Origin: an uncultured Alphaproteobacteria bacterium | GTDB lineage: Bacteria > Pseudomonadota > Alphaproteobacteria > HIMB59 | NCBI GenBank assembly: GCA_902599405.1 | Contig: CACKFO010000001.1 | Coordinates: 62,001 to 126,000, forward strand | Length of the DNA: 64,000 nucleotides | Direction: 5' to 3' | In this document: in pieces, positions 10,281 through 18,581 of the stretch | Numbering within the stretch: the first letter of the stretch is position 1 | Layout of the letters: each line of letters starts with the position of its first letter | Notes under the pieces: model-generated | The model's input: the letters and a program-made list of their open reading frames with translations, nothing else | What the model was told of the DNA's origin: nothing | Databases searched by the model: none | Translations under genes and position numbers: made by a program

Positions 10281-11775
10281 ATAAAAAACTAACTAAAAAC
10301 ATTAAGAAAATCGTAAGAGTAACTGGAAATAAAGTTGATGAACAATTTAATTTATATTTATTAATTGGATGTTGATAATAGAGGTAACCTTTTTTGTTTG
10401 TTGGAATAGTCTCAATAATTTTACCCGAATAATCAACAACAGATGTAATACCTGAAGGAGTTGATCTTATGAGAGGTTTTTGGAATTCAACACTTCTTAA
10501 AAGGGAATTAGCCAGGTGTTGATGTGGCCCGTACCATTTACCAAACCAAGAGTCATTTGAAATTTGTATCACCATATCTGCATTACAAACCTCAGTATTA
10601 ATTGATTTGTAATTAAAAATAGACTCAAAACAAATCATTGGAACAGCGTTTATATTTTTAGGTAATTTTAAGATTTTTTGATTAATTCCAGGAGTATAGT
10701 TCATTCCTAAATTTAAAAACTTGCTTACAAAAGGTTTTACAAAGGGAATGTATTCTCCAAATAAAACCAACTTTTGTTTATCATAAAAATCAATAATCTT
10801 TCCTTGATGATCGATGATATATAGACGATTAAATAATTGGTTTTCCTCGATAGCACTCGACCCAACTATTATTTTTTGATCCTCATTAATTAAAGAGGAT
10901 AATCTACTAAGAAGTCCGTCCCTGTTATTCAAATCAATTGGTAATGAGCCTTCAGGCCAAATAATTAAATCTGCTTTTGGAGTATTTGTAAGAGCTTCTA
11001 GGGTTAATTTTTCATATATTTCAAGGTTTCTTAGAACGTCAAATTCTACTAATGACTCATAAAGATTAGGTTGAATTAAAAGAATGTTCAGAGTTTCATT
11101 GTTTGTTTTTCTCTCAGTATTATTTTCAAAAAAACCAAATACATAAATTAAAACAAGTACTGATGATAAACTAAAAGTTACAACTTTATTTTTGCAATAA
11201 AGAAAATAAATAATTAAACCCACAATCAAATGGATAACTAATCCCAAACCATAAACGCCTAAAAATGGTAGTGACTTTAAGATCCAAATATTTTTGTAAT
11301 ATATAATTGCACTAGGATTCCAAGGGAAGCCTCCAAAAATAAATTCCTTTAGTATTTCTACTATAGATAAACCTAGTGGTAATAAGAAAATCTGTAATAA
11401 TTTTTTTTTAAATGTAACTAAGATGAGAATTGTTGCTGAATAATGTAGGAATGCAATAAATATAGAGAGTACACCAACTAAAATAATACCTAAGAATAAA
11501 TACCCAAAACCTCCTGAATAAAAGGACTGAGTAATCCAGCTTAATGTAATTATTTGAGTAAATAAGAAAAAATAAAATATGTTTTTTTTTGAAAAATTAT
11601 TATTAGTTAGAATATTATAAAAAATGATTGAAAATGATAAGTAATAGAAAACAGATACTCCAAATGGAGGAAGAGAAAATACATAAACAATAGAAAAAAT
11701 AATTATTAAGCTTATTGGCCTAGAGAGATAGGGAAGTAGATTATTGAGATTTGACACCACTAACCACAACTTCAA
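10261..11775 (-). CDS. lnt: Apolipoprotein N-acyltransferase Lnt
   Basis: An inner-membrane enzyme that adds the third acyl chain to lipoproteins, using phospholipid as donor. The N-terminal half carries about six hydrophobic segments; the C-terminal half is a nitrilase-like domain. The Glu-Lys-Cys triad is visible as WPEGSLP, KQKLVLFGEYIPF and MICFESIF. A last transmembrane helix closes the protein (504 residues in the open frame). The first possible start is a TTG at 11775 that overlaps the upstream CBS gene by 35 bp; nearby GTG codons could be the true start. Confidence 0.93.
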   Translation of the reverse strand: MKLWLVVSNLNNLLPYLSRPISLIIIFSIVYVFSLPPFGVSVFYYLSFSIIFYNILTNNNFSKKNIFYFFLFTQIITLSWITQSFYSGGFGYLFLGIILVGVLSIFIAFLHYSATILILVTFKKKLLQIFLLPLGLSIVEILKEFIFGGFPWNPSAIIYYKNIWILKSLPFLGVYGLGLVIHLIVGLIIYFLYCKNKVVTFSLSSVLVLIYVFGFFENNTERKTNNETLNILLIQPNLYESLVEFDVLRNLEIYEKLTLEALTNTPKADLIIWPEGSLPIDLNNRDGLLSRLSSLINEDQKIIVGSSAIEENQLFNRLYIIDHQGKIIDFYDKQKLVLFGEYIPFVKPFVSKFLNLGMNYTPGINQKILKLPKNINAVPMICFESIFNYKSINTEVCNADMVIQISNDSWFGKWYGPHQHLANSLLRSVEFQKPLIRSTPSGITSVVDYSGKIIETIPTNKKGYLYYQHPINKYKLNCSSTLFPVTLTIFLMFLVSFLYVRIKK

Positions 11776-12568
11776 GAATTTTTCTTGTTGATACCTTGTG
11801 AATGGTGAAAGATAATTTTTTATTTATTGTAAATTTTTCTTTTTTCTTTGGTATACGACCAGCTATATTAAATATGATACCGCCTATAGTTCCCACATCC
11901 TCTTTTAAATCATCTGGGATATTGACATCAAATTCTCTTTCAAAATCATCAACAAGCATTGCGGCATCCATAATTATATTATTGTTTTTTTGTCGAAACA
12001 TTGGTGCTTCATCCTTATCGTGTTCGTCTTCAATCTCACCTACTATTTCTTCCACTAAGTCTTCAATGGTAACTAAACCAGTAACACTATTAAATTCATC
12101 CATAACAATCGCCAAATGGATATTTTGTTTTTTCATTTTTTGAAGAAGATTAAAAACAGGTGTAGCAGAGGGAATATAAATGACCTCTCTTAACAAACTC
12201 TTAATATTAAAGGACTTATTATTGATTTTCTTGAATAAATCCTTGATATGAACCATTCCCAAGCAATGTTCTAAGTCCTTTTTTACGACTGGCATTCTTG
12301 AGTGAGCTTCTTTATTGATGATTTTAATGATGTTTTCTTTATCAATATTTTGATCAATAAAAATTATTTCACCTCTTGGAACCATTACATCATCAACTGT
12401 TTTTTTGTGAACCTTTAAAAGATTATTAAAGATTTTTTTTTCTTCATTCTTGGCAATCCCTGAACTATCTGAAGTCGCTGAGATAAGATCAATAATATCT
12501 TTTTTAAAATTCTCGTCTTGAATCAGTTCTTTGACTAATTTTATGGCTAAATTTTTTTTAATTTTCAT
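11741..12568 (-). CDS. CorC/TlyC-type CBS-domain protein
   Basis: A soluble 275-residue protein with two CBS domains (about 60-190, including VMVPRGEI and LVTIEDLVEEIVGEIEDEHD) followed by the small CorC_HlyC domain. Family members are linked to magnesium/cobalt efflux or to membrane-protein partners, and in alphaproteobacteria the gene lies between ybeY and lnt as here. It lacks the transmembrane DUF21 domain of the larger relatives, so it must act at the cytosolic face or through a partner. It overlaps ybeY by 11 bp. Confidence 0.88.
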   Translation of the reverse strand: MKIKKNLAIKLVKELIQDENFKKDIIDLISATSDSSGIAKNEEKKIFNNLLKVHKKTVDDVMVPRGEIIFIDQNIDKENIIKIINKEAHSRMPVVKKDLEHCLGMVHIKDLFKKINNKSFNIKSLLREVIYIPSATPVFNLLQKMKKQNIHLAIVMDEFNSVTGLVTIEDLVEEIVGEIEDEHDKDEAPMFRQKNNNIIMDAAMLVDDFEREFDVNIPDDLKEDVGTIGGIIFNIAGRIPKKKEKFTINKKLSFTIHKVSTRKILEVVVSGVKSQ

Positions 12569-13007
12569 GTACTTTTTTTAAACCTAATAGTTTCATCAGT
12601 GTGTTTTCTAAAAATCTCATATTACTTCTCGATTGTTTATCGTAGTGATGATAACCAAATAAATGATGTAATCCATGACTCACTAGCATAAAAAAGTTTT
12701 GTTCGTTAATTTTTTTATTGCGATTTAAAATATAACTATCTGCAATAGCAATATCACCAGAAAAGTCTCCATCAGGAAAAGATAACACATCAGTGATTTT
12801 ATTTTTATTTTTAAATTTTTTGTTCATGCTTTTAATTTCTTCATTAGAAACTATTTTTATTGTCAGTTGTGTTTGATGATCAGCTTGGTGGATTGTTTGA
12901 AAATATTCTGACAACTTTTTTAGCTTTTCCTTGGAGGATTTTAGAAATTGCTCTAAATTCTTGTCTCCAATTATCTCAATCACAAATTTTTTATTACTAA
13001 TCCTCAA
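12558..13007 (-). CDS. ybeY: Endoribonuclease YbeY
   Basis: A zinc-dependent endoribonuclease involved in 16S rRNA 3-prime maturation and 70S quality control. The metal site HGLHHLFGYHH lies near residue 110 and matches the family pattern, with His replacing the usual Asp near the end (family form H-x3-H-x4-DH). The VLSFP core is also present. At 149 residues it has normal length. It follows phoH by 2 bp in the conserved miaB-phoH-ybeY-corC-lnt order. Confidence 0.93.
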   Translation of the reverse strand: MRISNKKFVIEIIGDKNLEQFLKSSKEKLKKLSEYFQTIHQADHQTQLTIKIVSNEEIKSMNKKFKNKNKITDVLSFPDGDFSGDIAIADSYILNRNKKINEQNFFMLVSHGLHHLFGYHHYDKQSRSNMRFLENTLMKLLGLKKVHEN

Positions 13008-13009
13008 AA

Positions 13010-13966
13010 TTACTTATCGTAAGCATTAATTATTTTTTCTACTAGTGTATGTCTGCATACATCACTACTATTTAAATGAACAAACCCGATGTCTTTAACT
13101 TTTTCTAATTTTTCCATTGCGTCCTGCATTCCACTTTTTGCATTATCGGGTAAATCTTTTTGACTTAAATCTCCCGTGATTACCATTTTTGAGTTTTGTC
13201 CTAATCTAGTTAAGAACATTTTCATCTGTGTCGATAAGGTGTTTTGTGCTTCATCTAAAATTATAAATGATTTATTTAATGTTCTTCCTCTCATAAAGGC
13301 AAGAGGAGCTATTTCTATTAAATTATTTACCATTTTTCGGTCAATTTCCTCACCTGGCATCATCTCATACAAGGCATCGTAGAGTGGTCGTAAATAGGGA
13401 TCAATTTTCTCTTTCATATCTCCAGGTAAAAAACCTAATCGTTCACCCGCTTCAACTGCTGGTCTTGATAATATTAATCGATTAATTTTACCCTCTACAA
13501 AAAGACTAACTGCATATGCAACAGCTAAATAAGTTTTTCCTGTTCCCGCTGGACCAACAGCAAAAACGACATCTTTTGATCTCATTTCTTTTAAAAAGAG
13601 CTCTTGGTTTTTAGTCTTGGGATAAATTGTTTTTAATTTTGTATTGATTTGAAATTTCTGATCTTGTTCGATTTGTTCTTTGATATATGTAGGTTTTGCT
13701 AAATCAATATTGTTTTCTATTTCTTCTGCAGAAATATCGTTATTCTTCAATTTTTGATATAAGCCTTGAATAATAAAGTAGGCTTTTTCAACTGGATCTC
13801 TATTGCCTTTTATAGATAGAAGGTTGCCTCTTGTGTATAGCTTTACTTTAAATTTATTCTCTAAGACCTTTAAATTTTTATCGTGGTAACCAAATAGGCT
13901 TGATAGAAATTGATTATCCTCAAACTCGAGTTGTTTTTGATGGGAAGAAATATTTACAGGACTCAA
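13010..13966 (-). CDS. PhoH-like ATPase
   Basis: A cytosolic P-loop ATPase of the PhoH/YbeZ type, functionally tied to YbeY in ribosome and RNA quality control. Walker A is GPAGTGKTYLA near residue 137, and Walker B is FIILDEAQNT near residue 238. The N terminus (about 15-85) resembles a small KH-like extension. Length is 318 residues. It starts directly after the miaB stop and ends 2 bp before ybeY. The name does not imply Pho-regulon control here; no Pho box is seen near it. Confidence 0.92.
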   Translation of the reverse strand: MSPVNISSHQKQLEFEDNQFLSSLFGYHDKNLKVLENKFKVKLYTRGNLLSIKGNRDPVEKAYFIIQGLYQKLKNNDISAEEIENNIDLAKPTYIKEQIEQDQKFQINTKLKTIYPKTKNQELFLKEMRSKDVVFAVGPAGTGKTYLAVAYAVSLFVEGKINRLILSRPAVEAGERLGFLPGDMKEKIDPYLRPLYDALYEMMPGEEIDRKMVNNLIEIAPLAFMRGRTLNKSFIILDEAQNTLSTQMKMFLTRLGQNSKMVITGDLSQKDLPDNAKSGMQDAMEKLEKVKDIGFVHLNSSDVCRHTLVEKIINAYDK

Positions 13967-15280
13967 CTAAATTTTTTCTCCCAATAATGAGTGTGTTAAA
14001 ACCTCTTTGATTTGCACAGGAATTATTTGACCTATTATTTCTTTTTCTCCCTGCAGGGCTACACTTTGATTAAATTGTGACTTGCCTTTGATTTGTCCTG
14101 AGTGTTTACCAGCACCATCAATTAATACTTGCACTGTCTTTTTTACAAACTGGTTGTTGTATTCAATTTGTTGTTCATTGAGTAAATCTTGTGTTATCTT
14201 TAATCGCTCATTGAGAATTACTTGATCTATTTCTTCACGATCGGCAGCAGGCGTACCTGGTCTTGGGCTGTACTTAAAAGAGTAAGAATTCATGTATTTA
14301 ACTCTTTCAATTAGATCGATTGTGTCTTCAAAATCTTTGTCTGTTTCTCCAGGAAAACCAATAATAAAGTCCGAGGAAAGTGCTATATCGGGTTTTACTT
14401 TTCTGACCTTTTCGATGATTTCAAAATAATAATCCCTGGTATGTTTTCTATTCATTAATTTTAAAACTTTGTCGGAACCTGATTGAACAGGAAGGTGAAG
14501 ATAGGGCATAAGTTTTGAGTTTTCACCATGAAGGAAAATTAGATCGTCAGTCATATTCACAGGGTGACTTGTAGAATAGGTAATTCTCTCAACTCCATCT
14601 ATTAAACTAATACTGTTAATAAGAGATGCTAGATTATTTGATTGACCTTGAGTGTCTAAACCGTGATAGGCATTAACATTTTGACCTAGAAGTGTGAATT
14701 CCACCACCCCCTGATCAATTAAAGATTTAACCTCATCAGAGATTTCCTTAACTGTTCTTGAATATTCTGATCCTCTTGTATAAGGAACAACGCAGAAATG
14801 ACAAAACTTATCACAGCCTTCTTGGATAGTCACAAATGCAGATTTATTCGATGTATTCGTTTTAATATGATTGAGCGTGTCAAATTTTTCAATCACATCA
14901 AATTCAGTGATAGAGGTTTTTGGTAAGTTATTTTTATCTAAAAATTTATTTAATGACTGAATAGATTGTGGTCCGATCACTAAGTCCACGTAAGGTGCCC
15001 TTTTTTGAATTAATTCACCTTCAGCTTGAGCTACACAACCAGCAACAATAACTTTTTGATCTTCTTTCCCCTTTTTATGAATTTTTCCTAAATCTGAAAA
15101 TGTTTTTTCTGTTGCCTTTTCACGGATGTGGCAAGTATTTAAAACTACATAGTCTGCATTTTGAAAGTCATCGGTTTGATTAATATTATGCGATAGAAAA
15201 ATATCTTTCATTTTATCAGAGTCATAAACATTCATCTGACAACCAAATGTTCTAATATAAAATTTCTTATTTGATGGCAT
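13967..15280 (-). CDS. miaB: tRNA-2-methylthio-N6-dimethylallyladenosine synthase MiaB
   Basis: A radical-SAM methylthiotransferase acting on i6A37 of tRNAs. The N-terminal cluster cysteines are in FGCQMNVYDS, LNTCHIREKA and GCVAQAEGE; the radical-SAM motif CDKFCHFC lies near residue 155; a C-terminal TRAM domain ends the protein. The ATG at 15280 (MPSNKKFYIRTFG) is preferred over an upstream TTG at 15295, giving 437 residues. Its 5-prime end overlaps rimI by 14 bp. Confidence 0.94.
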   Translation of the reverse strand: MPSNKKFYIRTFGCQMNVYDSDKMKDIFLSHNINQTDDFQNADYVVLNTCHIREKATEKTFSDLGKIHKKGKEDQKVIVAGCVAQAEGELIQKRAPYVDLVIGPQSIQSLNKFLDKNNLPKTSITEFDVIEKFDTLNHIKTNTSNKSAFVTIQEGCDKFCHFCVVPYTRGSEYSRTVKEISDEVKSLIDQGVVEFTLLGQNVNAYHGLDTQGQSNNLASLINSISLIDGVERITYSTSHPVNMTDDLIFLHGENSKLMPYLHLPVQSGSDKVLKLMNRKHTRDYYFEIIEKVRKVKPDIALSSDFIIGFPGETDKDFEDTIDLIERVKYMNSYSFKYSPRPGTPAADREEIDQVILNERLKITQDLLNEQQIEYNNQFVKKTVQVLIDGAGKHSGQIKGKSQFNQSVALQGEKEIIGQIIPVQIKEVLTHSLLGEKI

Positions 15281-15746
15281 TAAGGGATTTTGCAAACAAA
15301 ATTGCGTCTTGCGTATTTGGAGCGTTTATAGACTTACTCCGATAATAGTTTTTTCTTTCATTGTAGGCTTTATAGCCTAATTTTTCATAAAGTTTAATAG
15401 CAAATTTATTAATAGCACTCGCTTCCAGAAAGATTTTAAATGATTTTCCAGTACTTTTGAGTTGTTTTTCAAGCTCTTCTAAAATCATTCTTCCCAACCC
15501 TTGGTTTCTAAATTCAGGCAAAACAGCAATATGTAAAATTTCAAATTCACTGACCTTTTGATCTTGATATAAAAAATGTCCTATCAAAGCACCTTTGACG
15601 TTAGTTTGATCTAGAAGATAAATATTAAAACTTGTTTCTTTATTGAGGTGAAGCTCAATATCTTTTTCACTCCAATTAATCTCTAGTTGGTCTTTATGAT
15701 TGATAATCCAATTTTTAGAATCAGATAGAGTATGTGTAAAATTCAA
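15267..15746 (-). CDS. Ribosomal-protein-alanine N-acetyltransferase-like GNAT protein (RimI type)
   Basis: A GNAT acetyltransferase of 159 residues. The acetyl-CoA binding motif A is visible as VLPEFRNQGLGRMILEELE near residue 85, followed by EASAINKFAIKLYEKLGYK, the usual RimI layout. It sits between miaB and a glycosyltransferase gene. In many alphaproteobacteria rimI is coupled to tsaB; here the tsaB-like gene is 23 kb away. The substrate (ribosomal S18 or another protein) cannot be read from sequence. Confidence 0.82.
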   Translation of the reverse strand: MNFTHTLSDSKNWIINHKDQLEINWSEKDIELHLNKETSFNIYLLDQTNVKGALIGHFLYQDQKVSEFEILHIAVLPEFRNQGLGRMILEELEKQLKSTGKSFKIFLEASAINKFAIKLYEKLGYKAYNERKNYYRSKSINAPNTQDAILFAKSLNAIK

Positions 15747-16735
15747 GCCACAATATTATCATAAAAAACCTTGGAACACTCATACCAGTTAAATTTTTTT
15801 GTATATTCTTGACATTTTTTTCGATCGATAGTCAAACAATTCAAAACATTATCTTTTAAGTTATCACCAATAAAGCCGTTGACCCCATTAACAATAATAT
15901 CTTTAGGACCTGTTACATCATAAGCAGCGACTGGTGTGCCGGTTGCATTTGCCTCAGTTACCACATTTCCAAAGGTATCAGTCTTGCTAGGGAAAACCAT
16001 TACATCTGAACTAGCATAGTAATTCACTAAATTCTGGCCAAACTGGTAACCAACAAATTTTATATCTGTATATTTTTTTTTTAGTTTATTTAACTGTGGT
16101 CCATCGCCAACGACAACTTTAGTACCTTCTAAATCTAAATCTAAAAAAGCTTGAATATTTTTTTCAGTAGCCACTCGACCGATATAAGAAAATATTGGTC
16201 CCGGGCCTAAGTCTAATTTTTGATAGTTGCCAAATTTTTGATGATCTACACCTCTTGACCAAACAACGGTATTTTTAAAATTCATATTTATTAATTCGGC
16301 CTGCATGGATGGGGTAGGAACAAGAACTTTTTTCGCTTTATTGTGAAAATGCTTTATGAAGAAGTAAAAGAAACTTGCAGGTATTTTTATACGTTGTTGA
16401 ATATACTCAGGGAAACGAGTATGAAATGAAGTTGTAAAAATAATTTTTTCTGAAAGACATATTTTTCTGGCCAAAAAACCTAGGGGCCCCTCTGTAGCAA
16501 TGTGAATATGATCAGGATTGATCTGATCCATCATATTTTTCAATGTTTTTTTGCGAGTAATCACAACTTTAATCTCATTATACGAAGGAAGGCCAAAGCG
16601 AACTTTAAATAACTCAGGGTGTATTACTTCTACCTGCATACCCATTTTTTCCAATTCCGGTATGGTATTCAGATAAGAACGGACGACGCCGTTTACCTGA
16701 GGTTTCCATGCATCTGTTACTAATAATAATTTCAA
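15743..16735 (-). CDS. GT4 glycosyltransferase, probable Agt (glycosyl-diacylglycerol synthase)
   Basis: A GT-B fold glycosyltransferase of family 4, 330 residues. The N-terminal domain starts LLLVTDAWKPQVNGVV; the C-terminal nucleotide-sugar domain has GRVATEKN and VVGDGP, and the EX7E-type motif FPSKTDTFGNVVTEANATG. It overlaps the PlcP-type gene by 4 bp. In marine and soil alphaproteobacteria a glycosyltransferase (Agt) paired with phospholipase PlcP makes mono-glycosyl-diacylglycerols that replace phospholipids under phosphate starvation. The pairing and the upstream Pho-box candidate point to that role; the sugar donor is not known. Confidence 0.75.
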   Translation of the reverse strand: MKLLLVTDAWKPQVNGVVRSYLNTIPELEKMGMQVEVIHPELFKVRFGLPSYNEIKVVITRKKTLKNMMDQINPDHIHIATEGPLGFLARKICLSEKIIFTTSFHTRFPEYIQQRIKIPASFFYFFIKHFHNKAKKVLVPTPSMQAELINMNFKNTVVWSRGVDHQKFGNYQKLDLGPGPIFSYIGRVATEKNIQAFLDLDLEGTKVVVGDGPQLNKLKKKYTDIKFVGYQFGQNLVNYYASSDVMVFPSKTDTFGNVVTEANATGTPVAAYDVTGPKDIIVNGVNGFIGDNLKDNVLNCLTIDRKKCQEYTKKFNWYECSKVFYDNIVA

Positions 16736-17520
16736 GCTACAGATACCTTATTAAGAGTTTGTTTTTCTAAAGACTGGATTTTTTTTTCATTCCAAAAGAC
16801 TAACTCCAAGTTGCCTTTAAAGTCCTCAACCATTGCACTACAGCTATCTACCCAATCTCCTAGATTATGATATGTCTTGTCACCAATTTTTTTTATTTGG
16901 GGATGGTGAATATGACCACAAACAATTCCATCACAATTATTTTTTTTTATTCTCTCAAGACATGCATTTTCAAAATTTTCAATATATCGTTGAGCATCTT
17001 TTACTCGTGTTTTTAAATATCCTGATAAAGACCAATACGAAAGACCAAGTTTTCTTCGACAGAAATTTAAAATATTATTAAACCAAACAGAGTAGTCATA
17101 AAGGACGGCACCTATCTTTGCTAACCATTTTGAATTTAGAACTATTCCATCAAATTCATGCCCATGCATTAAGAGAAGTCTTTTATTGTTCGCTGTTGTA
17201 TGAATTCTATTTTTTCGAACTTTAATGTTTGCAAATGAAAAACCACAATAATCTGAAAAAACTTCATCATGGTTTCCAGGTATATAATAGACTTTGGTAC
17301 CTGAACGTGCTTTTCGTAAAACTTTTTGTATGAAAGTATTAAAATCAGGATTCCAAAACCAATTTTTTTTTAGACGCCATCCGTCTATAATATCTCCAAG
17401 TAAATAAAGATGATCACAATCATTATATTTTAAAAAGTGTAAGAGCTCCTTTACTTTTGAAGCACGTATGCCAATATGAATGTCTGAAATAAATATGGAT
17501 CGATGTTTTTTGATTTGCAT
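16732..17520 (-). CDS. Metallophosphoesterase, probable phospholipase C PlcP
   Basis: A calcineurin-like dimetal phosphoesterase of 262 residues in the COG2908 (LpxH-like) group. Metal ligands are visible in SDIHIG, LGDIIDGW, PGNHDE, MHGHEFDG and CGHIHHP. Such proteins are often labelled UDP-2,3-diacylglucosamine hydrolases, but the relatives next to an agt gene (first shown in Sinorhizobium meliloti) are PlcP, which strips head groups from phospholipids to give diacylglycerol when phosphate is scarce. The downstream overlapping glycosyltransferase, the nearby dgkA and a Pho-box candidate 45 bp upstream favour PlcP. LpxH remains an alternative. Confidence 0.75.
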   Translation of the reverse strand: MQIKKHRSIFISDIHIGIRASKVKELLHFLKYNDCDHLYLLGDIIDGWRLKKNWFWNPDFNTFIQKVLRKARSGTKVYYIPGNHDEVFSDYCGFSFANIKVRKNRIHTTANNKRLLLMHGHEFDGIVLNSKWLAKIGAVLYDYSVWFNNILNFCRRKLGLSYWSLSGYLKTRVKDAQRYIENFENACLERIKKNNCDGIVCGHIHHPQIKKIGDKTYHNLGDWVDSCSAMVEDFKGNLELVFWNEKKIQSLEKQTLNKVSVA

Positions 17521-17564
17521 AGAATCTAAAAATAGATATATCTACGATTGATAGTATTGAGGAT

Positions 17565-17581
17565 TGTTAAAGTTTTATTAA
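17565..17581 (-). promoter_or_regulatory. Candidate Pho box before plcP-agt
   Basis: The minus strand reads TTAATAAAACTTTAACA, identical over 17 bp to the copies before pstS and before the ATP-grasp gene. Against the E. coli Pho box CTGTCATAAAACTGTCACA the shared core is ATAAAACT with flanking T and A/C positions kept. The box ends 45 bp upstream of plcP and could replace the -35, with TACTAT about 8 bp downstream as -10. Its other end touches the ATG of the SET-domain gene. Confidence 0.6.
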
Positions 17582-18100
17582 ATGGACTCTTCACAAAAGC
17601 TTTATATTAGAAAAAATTCTAAAATTCATGCATCTGGTCTTTTTGCAAAAGCTGATATCAGTGCTGGCACTAGAATCATTGAATATCGCGGGTTAAAGAT
17701 AACTAAAGCTCAATCCGACAAGATTGCTGATGTTCACATAGAGGCAAACAAAAGGGCTAAAACAGTCGGGTCTGTTTACATTTTTACACTGAATCAAAAA
17801 TACGACATCAATGGAAAAGTAACATGGAATTTAGCAAAATATATTAATCATTCCTGCGACCCTAATTGTGAAACTGATATCATCAAAGGAAAAATATGGA
17901 TTAGCGCAATTAAAGATATTAAGAAAGGCGAGGAGCTGTCCTACGACTATGGATATGACATGTTTTGTTTCGAGGATCACCCGTGTCGATGTGGGTCTCA
18001 AAACTGTATTGGATATATTGTTCGAAGCAATCTTAGATGGAGAGTTAAAAAAAGGTTAATTGAAAATAAAAAGTCAAGATTTAACAAAAACTTCACATAA
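17582..18100 (+). CDS. SET-domain protein methyltransferase with post-SET motif
   Basis: A 172-residue protein that is almost only a SET domain, the fold of eukaryotic lysine methyltransferases, also found in some bacteria. The SAM/active-site motifs are NHSCDPN (89-95) and GEELSYDYG (116-124); the zinc-binding post-SET cysteines are CRCGSQNC (135-142) with Cys93-type ligands before it. It is followed by a basic tail. The target is unknown; ribosomal or DNA-binding proteins are possible. Its ATG directly follows the Pho-box candidate, with no Shine-Dalgarno, so it may be leaderless. dgkA starts 17 bp downstream on the same strand. Confidence 0.85.
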   Translation: MDSSQKLYIRKNSKIHASGLFAKADISAGTRIIEYRGLKITKAQSDKIADVHIEANKRAKTVGSVYIFTLNQKYDINGKVTWNLAKYINHSCDPNCETDIIKGKIWISAIKDIKKGEELSYDYGYDMFCFEDHPCRCGSQNCIGYIVRSNLRWRVKKRLIENKKSRFNKNFT

Positions 18101-18117
18101 GTAGTTAAACTTCAGAT

Positions 18118-18465
18118 ATGGATTTTAAAAATAAAAATATAGTAGATGCTTTTTGGTGTTCAATTGAAGGCCTAAAAATTCTCCTTCAAGAAAAAGCAGC
18201 AAGAAGAGAGCTATTATTGCTTCCCTTGTCTGCTCTATACATCGTAATTTTTCAACCGGCTCTTTTGTTCATACTTTGGCTGATAATTTTACCTTTGCTC
18301 ATACTTAGTATTGAGGCTCTAAACACTGCAATAGAATATACCTGTGATAAAATTACTATGGATAAGTCAAACAAAATAAAGAAAGCTAAAGATTTGGGCT
18401 CTGCTGCAATTTTTTTATCTCTAACAGCCTATGGAATAGTTTTATTCTTAGGTTTATTTAATTAA
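18118..18465 (+). CDS. dgkA: Diacylglycerol kinase DgkA
   Basis: A small integral inner-membrane kinase that turns diacylglycerol into phosphatidic acid with ATP. The 115 residues show three hydrophobic segments and the family signature EALNTAIEYTCDKI followed by KKAKDLGSAAIFLSL, which carries the catalytic Glu and nucleotide-site residues. The N-terminal amphipathic part FWCSIEGLKILLQEKAARRELL is also typical. Next to plcP-agt it could recycle diacylglycerol released from phospholipids. It follows the SET gene and precedes a structured intergenic hairpin. Confidence 0.9.
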   Translation: MDFKNKNIVDAFWCSIEGLKILLQEKAARRELLLLPLSALYIVIFQPALLFILWLIILPLLILSIEALNTAIEYTCDKITMDKSNKIKKAKDLGSAAIFLSLTAYGIVLFLGLFN

Positions 18466-18469
18466 TTTG

Positions 18470-18541
18470 GGAAGATTGACATGATTTTTCTACAAGTAGA
18501 GGAGGTCTATGTTTCAATCACAGGGGAAATGCCAATCTTCC
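18470..18541. other. Structured hairpin element between dgkA and arsC
   Basis: GGAAGATTG (18470-18478) pairs perfectly with CAATCTTCC (18533-18541); after one mismatch CAT pairs with ATG. Inside lies a small TCTAC/GTAGA hairpin and the G-rich strings GGAGG and AGGGG. Neither strand has a T-run after the stem, so it does not look like a plain intrinsic terminator. The genes on both sides converge on it. It may be a small RNA, a 3-prime UTR stabiliser or a bidirectional stop; no known RNA family is recognised. Confidence 0.5.
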
Positions 18542-18581
18542 ACCTAATAAAATAATCATTTATATTAAATTAAAGTTAAAT

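Noticed and set aside
13010-13966. phoH-like gene as part of the phosphate regulon
   Set aside because: It belongs to the conserved miaB-phoH-ybeY block and no Pho-box candidate is near it.
18470-18541. tRNA-like reading of the hairpin because of GTTTCAATC and a 3-prime CC
   Set aside because: No anticodon arm, and the presumed T-arm is not next to the acceptor stem.
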